NCBI GenBank assembly: GCA_902509725.1
Contig: CABWYI010000014.1
Coordinates: forward strand, 1-20,290
Direction of reading: 5' to 3'
From: an uncultured Pelagibacteraceae bacterium
GTDB lineage: Bacteria > Pseudomonadota > Alphaproteobacteria > Pelagibacterales > Pelagibacteraceae
DNA length: 20,290 bases
The position numbers and the translations under genes are program-made. The notes beneath the pieces are model-generated. The model was given only the letters and a program-made list of their open reading frames with translations, ran no database searches and had not been told where the DNA came from. Positions 14,988 through 20,290 of this stretch are shown here, in pieces (position 1 is the first letter of the stretch; each line of letters starts with the position of its first letter).

Positions 14988-15904
14988 AAAAATTTTTATT
15001 GCTGCTATTAATCACTTCTTTTAGTACTAACGTTTTAGCAGACAAGATATTAAAAAATGGTTTTTTAAGTGGCGAATGGAAAATAGATAAAACCTTTAAA
15101 GTAGAAAACCCAAAAAACAAAATAGTATTAATTTATAATCATGGTTCAGTAGAAAATGATAAACCCTCAAAAAATTGTCAATGGAAAAATAACGTAAGAA
15201 ATTTTGCATCTTTGTCAGGAAAAAAAATAAATGATAAAGAGGTATTAGTTTATAATTTCTGTACTGATAATCCAGGTGGAGATGACTGGAAGGTATTTTG
15301 GAAAGGTAAGGATGTAAAATACAATGGTATTCCAAAATTAGAAAAAAGAGTAGAATCAAATTACGAATTAATAGAAAAATTTTTAAATCTTGGAGTACCA
15401 AATAATCAAATTTTTATAACTGGACACTCTTGTGGAGGTTGGGTCACGATGATGTTTTTAGCAAAATATCCTGACAAAATTGCAGGTGGTATTTCTACTC
15501 ATCATGCTTGCTATGGGCGTTTATCGCAACAATATAAAGTTAAAAAAGTTGGTGTTGAGGAAGCTTTAAAAAAGTTTGAGAAAAAGAAACCAGTAGCGGG
15601 ATATTTTAGAAAAACTCAAATAGAGTCTATTAGTAAAGCAAAAAATTTACCTGTTTTAATTTTTACACATCCAAAAGATCCTTTTGATGGTTTGTTGTCA
15701 GATTGGGTTGAAAATATTCCAGGTACAGATCGAGTTGTTATCAGCGAAAATTTTAAAATTAACAATAAGTCTTGTAAAAGGATTGGACAAAATAGTGGAA
15801 AAAGATGGGAAGAACCTATTAAAAACGGTCATTGGATGGCTTTTGCTGATTGTTTTCAGCAATATAATTCAAAAATTCTTAAATTTATTGAGTCAAAAAT
15901 TTAG
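14984..15904 (+). CDS. Secreted alpha/beta hydrolase of unknown substrate
   Basis: A 306-residue protein with a clear Sec signal peptide (MKKFLLLLLITSFSTNVLA, predicted cut before Asp20), so it should act in the periplasm. The mature part has an alpha/beta hydrolase layout: an oxyanion-region IYNHGS (50-55), the nucleophile elbow GHSCGGW (147-153, Ser149), a candidate acid in HPKDPFDG (Asp232 or Asp235) and His283 in NGHWMAFADC. Six cysteines (65, 93, 150, 176, 264, 290) could form disulfides. It resembles dienelactone hydrolase/peptidase-type proteins only in general plan. It is translationally coupled to mtnP (4-base overlap) and 5 bases before mtnA, an unexpected place for an exported enzyme. 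Its function in this pathway is unknown. Confidence 0.82.
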   Translation: MKKFLLLLLITSFSTNVLADKILKNGFLSGEWKIDKTFKVENPKNKIVLIYNHGSVENDKPSKNCQWKNNVRNFASLSGKKINDKEVLVYNFCTDNPGGDDWKVFWKGKDVKYNGIPKLEKRVESNYELIEKFLNLGVPNNQIFITGHSCGGWVTMMFLAKYPDKIAGGISTHHACYGRLSQQYKVKKVGVEEALKKFEKKKPVAGYFRKTQIESISKAKNLPVLIFTHPKDPFDGLLSDWVENIPGTDRVVISENFKINNKSCKRIGQNSGKRWEEPIKNGHWMAFADCFQQYNSKILKFIESKI

Positions 15905-15909
15905 ATTAA

Positions 15910-16980
15910 ATGAGAATAGAGGGAAAAGAATATCGTACTATTTGGTTTGAAAATAATGTCGTAAAAATTATTAATCAAACAAAACTTCCACACCAATTTA
16001 TAATAAAAGACCTTAAAACGGTTAAGGACTCAATAAATGCGATTAAAATAATGGAAGTAAGAGGCGCACCTCTAATAGGAGCTACAGCAGCTTATGGAAT
16101 GGTTTTAGCTATAATTGAAAATAATGACCAATCATTTTTAAAGAAATCTGCAAAAGATTTAATTAGTTCAAGACCAACAGCAATAAATTTAAAGTGGGCT
16201 GTTGATAGAATGATAAATAAATTATCAGGTGTTAATAGTGATCAAATTTTAGATATAGCCAAGAATGAAGCAAAAGAAATTTGTGAGGAAGATATAAAGT
16301 TTTGTAAAAGTATAGGTTTAAATGGTCTTAAAATAATTGAGGAAATTTATAATAAAAAAAAGGATACAGTAAATATTTTAACTCATTGTAATGCAGGTTG
16401 GCTTGCAACAATTAATTGGGGGACTGCAACATCTCCCATATATCATGCGCATAAAAAAGGTATCCCAGTTCACGTTTGGGCAGATGAAACTAGGCCAAGA
16501 AATCAAGGAGCTAATTTAACCTCTTATGAATTAAATGAAGAGGGGATTAAAAACACAATCATCGCAGATAATACAGGTGGAATTTTGATGCAAAGAGGAG
16601 AGGTTGATATGTGTATTGTTGGAACAGATAGAACTTTAGCTAATGGAGATGTTTGTAATAAAGTTGGAACCTATTTAAAGGCACTCGCAGCTCATGACAA
16701 TAATATTCCTTTTTATGTGGCACTACCAAGCTCAACAATTGATTGGAATATTAAAGATCATAAAGATATTCCCATAGAGGAGAGAAACTCAGAAGAATTA
16801 TCTCATATAGAGGGTACTGATGAAAAAGGAAATATTAAAAAAATACAAATTTATCCCCAAAAAAGTAAAGCAATGAATTTAGCATTTGATGTAACACCTG
16901 CAAAATATGTAACAGGTTTGATAACTGAAAAAGGCGTGTGTGAAGCATCAACGGAAGGATTAAAAAAGTTATTTAAATGA
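15910..16980 (+). CDS. mtnA: S-methyl-5-thioribose-1-phosphate isomerase
   Basis: Isomerises 5-methylthioribose-1-phosphate to 5-methylthioribulose-1-phosphate (EC 5.3.1.23). It has 356 residues. RGAPLIGATAAYG (51-63) forms the phosphate-binding region. Catalytic Cys160 in THCNAGW and Asp240 in VGTDR fall at exactly the positions of the characterised Bacillus enzyme, which also separates it from eIF2B-like relatives. Other signatures are ADETRPRNQGANLTSYEL (191-208) and NGDVCNKVGT (245-254). It follows the hydrolase by 5 bases and overlaps the aldolase start by 4 bases (ATGA), so it is strongly coupled within the MTA operon. Confidence 0.96.
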   Translation: MRIEGKEYRTIWFENNVVKIINQTKLPHQFIIKDLKTVKDSINAIKIMEVRGAPLIGATAAYGMVLAIIENNDQSFLKKSAKDLISSRPTAINLKWAVDRMINKLSGVNSDQILDIAKNEAKEICEEDIKFCKSIGLNGLKIIEEIYNKKKDTVNILTHCNAGWLATINWGTATSPIYHAHKKGIPVHVWADETRPRNQGANLTSYELNEEGIKNTIIADNTGGILMQRGEVDMCIVGTDRTLANGDVCNKVGTYLKALAAHDNNIPFYVALPSSTIDWNIKDHKDIPIEERNSEELSHIEGTDEKGNIKKIQIYPQKSKAMNLAFDVTPAKYVTGLITEKGVCEASTEGLKKLFK

Positions 16981-17633
16981 AAAACTTAGATAAAAGAAAT
17001 AAGATTATTGAATATTCCTTAAAACTTAATTCTACAAATCTTTCACCGCTTAGATCAGGTAATATATCAATAAGAACCAATGAAGATGATAAGGAAGGAT
17101 ATCTAATTACGCCCTCTGGAAAAAAATATGAAACATTAGAACTAGAAGATATTGTTTTTATGGGCTTTAATGATGAGGTAAGTAAAAACGAATCAACTAA
17201 CAAACCCTCATCTGAATGGAGATTTCACAGAGATATCTATTTAAATAAGAAAGAAGCAAATGCTATTGTTCATACCCATTCTCCACACGCAACAGCTGTA
17301 TCTTCACATGGAAAAACAATACCACCTTTTCATTATATGATTGCACTTGCTGGAGGAGAGGACATTAAATGCGCTGAATATGCTACTTTTGGGACTGAAG
17401 AGCTATCTAAAAATATTATTAAAGCACTACAAGAAAGAAGCGCTTGCTTAATGTCTAATCACGGTCAGGTTGCTTTTGGAAAAAATATAGACCAAGCTTT
17501 TGAACTTGCACAAGAGATAGAAAATATTTGTCATCAATACACTATTGCACTAAAGTTAGGAAAGCCAAAAATTCTTTCATTTGAAGAAATGAAAAAAGTT
17601 TTAGAAAAGGCCAAAGATTATAAAAAAGGGTGA
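16977..17633 (+). CDS. FucA-like class II aldolase, candidate 5-methylthioribulose-1-phosphate aldolase
   Basis: A 218-residue zinc-dependent class II aldolase/adducin family protein. It aligns closely with L-fuculose-1-phosphate aldolase (FucA). Glu80, His99, His101 and His162 equal FucA Glu73, His92, His94 and His155, all with the same +7 shift, and Tyr120 in FHYMIA equals the catalytic Tyr113. SGNIS (28-32) and TPSGKKYE (45-52) match the phosphate-binding loops. Position immediately after mtnA (4-base overlap) means its likely substrate is 5-methylthioribulose-1-phosphate. Aldolase chemistry would give dihydroxyacetone phosphate and methylthioacetaldehyde (the DHAP shunt). The alternative, an MtnB dehydratase of the same superfamily, is less well supported because the FucA tyrosine is kept and no mtnC/mtnD/mtnW gene is nearby. 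Confidence 0.85.
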   Translation: MKNLDKRNKIIEYSLKLNSTNLSPLRSGNISIRTNEDDKEGYLITPSGKKYETLELEDIVFMGFNDEVSKNESTNKPSSEWRFHRDIYLNKKEANAIVHTHSPHATAVSSHGKTIPPFHYMIALAGGEDIKCAEYATFGTEELSKNIIKALQERSACLMSNHGQVAFGKNIDQAFELAQEIENICHQYTIALKLGKPKILSFEEMKKVLEKAKDYKKG

Positions 17634-17634
17634 T

Positions 17635-18675
17635 ATGATTAAAGTAGGGGAGCACATTACTTTAGATATAATTGGGACAGATAAAGAGTACGATTCTTTA
17701 GTCTATGAGAAAGTAATTAATGAGATTGCAAAAACTGCAAAAGTAACAATTCTCAACATTTCTAAATATAAATTCGAACCACAAGGTTTTACTATTTTGG
17801 CTTTATTAGCTGAAAGTCATATTAGTTTTCACACTTTTCCTGAAAAAGGAATTATAAGTTTTGATTTTTTTACATGTGGAAAAATAAGCCCTTCAGTAGC
17901 TATTGATATAGTTAAAAAAGAATTTAAGCATAAGAGAATTGTAAAAAAAGAATTCAATAGAGATACTAGAGCTTTATACCGTGATATTTACAGCTCACCT
18001 GGTCTTCAAAAAGCATATGTGGTTAACGATGTTCTAGAGGATTTTAAATCAAAAGTAGGTCAACACATTGAAATTTTAGATCTTGAACAATTTGGTAAAT
18101 CTTTATTTATCGATGGTGAAATACAAGTCGCAGCTTTAGATGAACATTTGTATAGTTCAACTTTTGTTGGATCTGGATTAAATTTAAATAAAAACAATGA
18201 AAGAGCCGCTATAATTGGTGGTGGAGATGGTGGTGTTGCCAGAGAATGTATTTCAAAAAAATTTAATTTTATTGATTGGTTTGAACTTGATCCCGAAGTT
18301 GTCGAGGTTTGTAATAAACATCTGGGAGATATAGGAAAAAAGGCTACAGAAAAAAATTCAGTCAAATGTGTTTGGGGAGATGCATTTGATAGTATTAAAT
18401 CAGTTAAAGAAGACACATACGATCACATATTTGTTGATTTAAATGACGATCAATTTTGTATTGATTTAGCAGCAAAAAATATGGACTATTTAGTGAGAAT
18501 TTTAAAACCCAAAGGAGTTATCACCGCTCAAGTAGGTAGCCAAGATAAAAAACCCCATCAAGTTGAAAATTGGATGAATATTTTCCATCATCATTTTGGA
18601 AATACTAAATTATCAAGGGTTTATATACCTAGTTTTGATTGCTCATGGAACTTTTCTTCATCAATTAATCATTAA
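17635..18675 (+). CDS. Fused S-adenosylmethionine decarboxylase / spermidine synthase-like aminopropyltransferase
   Basis: A 346-residue two-domain fusion. Residues 1 to about 115 are a bacterial SpeD: ESHISFHTFPE (60-70) holds the self-cleavage site between Glu60 and Ser61, with Ser61 becoming the pyruvoyl group. His66 and Cys81 (FTCG) match the processing and catalytic residues. Residues about 120-346 are a SpeE-like aminopropyltransferase: FGKSLFIDGEIQ (153-164), GGGDGG (195-200), ELDPEVV (217-223), GDAF (248-251) and VDLNDD (267-272). Together they would decarboxylate SAM and transfer the aminopropyl group to a diamine, releasing MTA for the upstream genes. The usual DE-YHEM acceptor motif is DEHLYSST here and the usual DxTDP-GPA is DLNDD, so the acceptor may not be plain putrescine. 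One base separates it from the aldolase gene. Confidence 0.93.
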   Translation: MIKVGEHITLDIIGTDKEYDSLVYEKVINEIAKTAKVTILNISKYKFEPQGFTILALLAESHISFHTFPEKGIISFDFFTCGKISPSVAIDIVKKEFKHKRIVKKEFNRDTRALYRDIYSSPGLQKAYVVNDVLEDFKSKVGQHIEILDLEQFGKSLFIDGEIQVAALDEHLYSSTFVGSGLNLNKNNERAAIIGGGDGGVARECISKKFNFIDWFELDPEVVEVCNKHLGDIGKKATEKNSVKCVWGDAFDSIKSVKEDTYDHIFVDLNDDQFCIDLAAKNMDYLVRILKPKGVITAQVGSQDKKPHQVENWMNIFHHHFGNTKLSRVYIPSFDCSWNFSSSINH

Positions 18676-18688
18676 TTTTTTCTTTTTT
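18663..18688 (+). terminator. Possible weak intrinsic terminator after the SpeD-SpeE fusion
   Basis: AATTAA-TCA-TTAATT (18663-18677) is a perfect 6-base inverted repeat overlapping the stop codon, followed by a T-rich run TTTTCTTTTTT. The stem is only A-T, so it would be weak. It sits at the right place between the polyamine operon and the transporter genes. Confidence 0.35.
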
Positions 18689-18726
18689 AAATCTTCAAAT
18701 TGTGAAATACTTACTCGAAAATTATT

Positions 18727-18733
18727 AAAGGAG
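18727..18733 (+). promoter_or_regulatory. Ribosome binding site that fixes the binding-protein start
   Basis: AAAGGAG ends 6 bases before the ATG at 18740 and is one of the clearest Shine-Dalgarno sequences in the window. It shows that translation begins at 18740, not at the in-frame ATG at 18596 inside the upstream gene. A strong site fits the high expression usual for periplasmic binding proteins. Confidence 0.85.
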
Positions 18734-18739
18734 AAAATA

Positions 18740-19582
18740 ATGAACACACTAAAAAAAACTATTTTTTCAGTTTTAGCTTCTTTGTTAGTTATCAGTAATG
18801 TTTATGCTGATAATATAAAAATTGGAACTGAAGGTGCTTATCCTCCATGGAACTCAAAAGATGCGTCAGGTAACTTAATTGGGTTTGAGGTAGAATTGGC
18901 AAACGTTCTTTGTAAGAATATGGGTCACAACTGTACAATCATTGAGCAAGATTGGGATGGAATGATACCGGCACTTACTGGAAAAAAATTTGATGCAATT
19001 ATGGCTGGTATGTCAATAACTGATGAAAGAAAAAAAGTAATTTCTTTTTCTCAAGGTTATGCTGACGAAGTAGCTTCATTAGCAATAATGGGTGGTACTA
19101 ATTTTGGTATACAGAGAGATCTTAAAACTATAACTGCGGCTGGAATTAATTTAACTTCACCTAATTCAACTGCTAAAAAAGCTTTGAAAGTAATTAAAGG
19201 TGCCCTTGAAGGTAAAACAGTTTGTACTCAAGTTGGTACGATACACCAAAACTTTTTACAGTCTGGTGATGTAGGTACTGTAAAAGTAAGAGTTTACAAA
19301 ACACAAGATGAAGTTAATTTAGATTTAACTTCAGGAAGATGTGATGCAGCACTTGCAGCTGCGGTTGCTTTTACTGATTACGCTGAAAAATCTGGAAAAA
19401 GAGTAATACTTGTTGGACCAACTTTTTCTGGTGGAGCTTTCGGTAATGGTGTTGGAGTTGGTATAAGACAAGCTGATACTAAACTTATGAAAGATTTTAA
19501 CAAAGCTATTGATAAAGCAAGAAAAGACGGAGACATAAGTCGAATTGCTATTAAGTGGTTTGGTTTTGATGCTTCTATGTAA
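18740..19582 (+). CDS. Periplasmic amino-acid-binding protein of an ABC transporter (family 3)
   Basis: A 280-residue solute-binding protein with a signal peptide (about residues 1-23, cut after VYA). The mature part starts NIKIGTEGAYPPWN, then GNLIGFEVELANVLC (44-58), DWDGMIPAL (71-79) and DAIMAGMSITDERKK (85-99), the classic family 3 signature. This family serves polar amino acids such as Lys/Arg/ornithine, His, Glu/Gln and opines. The similarity in plan to LAO/opine-type proteins suggests a basic or polar amino acid, but the ligand cannot be fixed. It captures substrate in the periplasm and delivers it to the permease encoded next. A 44-base gap with a strong hairpin separates the two genes. 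Confidence 0.93.
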   Translation: MNTLKKTIFSVLASLLVISNVYADNIKIGTEGAYPPWNSKDASGNLIGFEVELANVLCKNMGHNCTIIEQDWDGMIPALTGKKFDAIMAGMSITDERKKVISFSQGYADEVASLAIMGGTNFGIQRDLKTITAAGINLTSPNSTAKKALKVIKGALEGKTVCTQVGTIHQNFLQSGDVGTVKVRVYKTQDEVNLDLTSGRCDAALAAAVAFTDYAEKSGKRVILVGPTFSGGAFGNGVGVGIRQADTKLMKDFNKAIDKARKDGDISRIAIKWFGFDASM

Positions 19583-19590
19583 TTAATTTT

Positions 19591-19625
19591 AGATTTGGCG
19601 ACTATAATATATAGTCGCCAATCTT
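19591..19625 (+). terminator. Strong hairpin between binding protein and permease (attenuator or mRNA stabiliser)
   Basis: TTGGCGACTAT-AATAT-ATAGTCGCCAA (19595-19621) is a perfect 11-base inverted repeat, and 12 base pairs with a 3-base loop is also possible. With one bulged T it extends outward through AGAT/ATCT to about 16 pairs. It is unusually GC-rich for this window. Only a short TCTTT follows, so it may be a partial terminator or a 3' stabiliser that keeps binding-protein mRNA in excess over permease mRNA. Confidence 0.75.
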
Positions 19626-19626
19626 T

Positions 19627-20290
19627 ATGGAACTTCTAGCATTTGGAGATACTGGTTGGGGCGATGAGTTATTTTATGCAACCCTGATGACAATTGCTGT
19701 AGCAATTACGGCGATGCTTATTGGTTTTTTTTTCGCATTAATTTTTACACCTTTAAAACTATCAAAAAATAAATTTTTTAATTTAATAGGGAATTCTTAC
19801 ACTACTGTAATTAGAGGTGTTCCAGAACTATTAGTAATTTATTTATTTTTTTTTGGAGGTAGTGCTGCAATAATGTTTGTTGCCTCTATTTTCGGATACG
19901 GTGAGTACATTGAGATAAATGCTTTTATGACTGGTGCATTTTCAATTGGTATTATTTCAGGCGCTTATTCAACAGAAGTTTTTAGAGGAGCAATACAATC
20001 AATTGACAAAGGACAATTTGAGGCTGCGAATGTATTGGGGCTAGGAAAGTTTGGTAAATTTTTTAAAATTATTTTACCTCAAACATTAAGATTAGCTCTC
20101 CCAAATTTGAGTAATGTTTGGCAAATAACACTAAAAGATACTTCATTAATTTCTGTTACTGGATTAGTTGAAATTATGAGACAGTCTTATGTTGCAGCTG
20201 GCTCAACTAGAGATCCTTTATTTTTTTATTCTTGTGCAGCAGCTTTATATTTACTGCTGACATTTTTAAGTATGAAATTAATAAATAAAT
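19627..20290 (+). CDS. Amino-acid ABC transporter permease (HisQ/HisM type), 3' end cut by window
   Basis: An open frame from ATG at 19627 to the right edge with no stop (221 complete codons), read directly from the sequence. It encodes a polytopic inner-membrane permease. The N-terminus (MELLAFGDTGWGDELFYATLMTIAVA) leads into helix 1. VIRGVPELLVIYLFFFG (about 63-79) is the typical signature of polar-amino-acid permeases. The EAA loop EAANVLGLGKFGKFFKIILPQ (about 138-158), which docks on the ATPase, is present, as is WQITLKDTSLIS. It partners the family 3 binding protein upstream. The start lies only 5 bases after the hairpin, with no visible Shine-Dalgarno, so its translation may be weak or structure-controlled. 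Only a short C-terminal part should be missing. Confidence 0.92.
   Translation, partial: MELLAFGDTGWGDELFYATLMTIAVAITAMLIGFFFALIFTPLKLSKNKFFNLIGNSYTTVIRGVPELLVIYLFFFGGSAAIMFVASIFGYGEYIEINAFMTGAFSIGIISGAYSTEVFRGAIQSIDKGQFEAANVLGLGKFGKFFKIILPQTLRLALPNLSNVWQITLKDTSLISVTGLVEIMRQSYVAAGSTRDPLFFYSCAAALYLLLTFLSMKLINK

Noticed and set aside
15684..15950. Second open frame overlapping the end of the hydrolase and the start of mtnA
   Set aside because: It is a shadow frame of two well-supported genes with no recognisable motif or ribosome binding site.
16977..17633. MtnB (methylthioribulose-1-phosphate dehydratase) as the name for the class II aldolase
   Set aside because: The residue pattern follows FucA throughout, including the catalytic tyrosine, and no downstream mtnC/mtnD/mtnW genes are present in the window.
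18596..18739. Longer binding protein beginning at 18596
   Set aside because: That start lies inside the polyamine fusion gene. A good Shine-Dalgarno and a proper signal peptide begin only at 18740.

Overview
The base composition is very AT-rich, intergenic gaps are tiny, many neighbouring genes overlap by 1-4 bases, and the proteins are rich in Lys, Asn and Ile. Together with the gene content (dimethylglycine-dehydrogenase-like oxidoreductase, SpeD-SpeE fusion, family 3 binding protein) this points to a streamlined marine alphaproteobacterium of the SAR11/Pelagibacter type. That assignment is an inference from style and content; the window holds no rRNA or other marker that proves it.

Layout. 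(1) 1-4907, plus strand: an omega-amino acid:pyruvate aminotransferase cut by the left edge, alanine dehydrogenase, and a large FAD/folate demethylase-like oxidoreductase. They look like one amine-catabolism unit. (2) 4908-6805, minus strand: a BASS-type sodium symporter and, upstream of it, an unfamiliar protein with two winged-helix-like segments. (3) 6978-7406, plus: two very small proteins with one C-terminal membrane helix each, apparently paralogues. (4) 7495-13549: a surface-sugar block. It has a SAM methyltransferase, a CAT-anticodon tRNA, a minus-strand operon rmlB-rmlA-GT87-like-rmlC-rmlD for dTDP-L-rhamnose, and a divergent family 2 glycosyltransferase. (5) 13546-18675: a methylthioadenosine (MTA) and polyamine block. 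apt runs on the minus strand, and diverging from it is a tightly coupled operon mtnP - secreted alpha/beta hydrolase - mtnA - FucA-like class II aldolase - speD/speE fusion. (6) 18740-20290: an amino-acid ABC transporter (binding protein, hairpin, permease), with the permease cut by the right edge.

How the genes work together. The most coherent system is block 5. The SpeD-SpeE fusion makes a polyamine and releases MTA. MtnP phosphorolyses MTA to adenine and 5-methylthioribose-1-phosphate, and Apt can return adenine to AMP. MtnA isomerises the sugar to 5-methylthioribulose-1-phosphate. The aldolase keeps every FucA metal ligand and the FucA catalytic tyrosine, so it probably splits the ketose phosphate into dihydroxyacetone phosphate and methylthioacetaldehyde. 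That would be a short DHAP-shunt rather than the full methionine salvage pathway. A signal-peptide-bearing hydrolase of unknown substrate sits inside this operon. In block 1, amino groups moved to pyruvate would be released as ammonium by alanine dehydrogenase.

No insertion sequence, integrase, phage gene, CRISPR array or recognisable riboswitch was seen. No stretch longer than about 175 bases lacks a gene.
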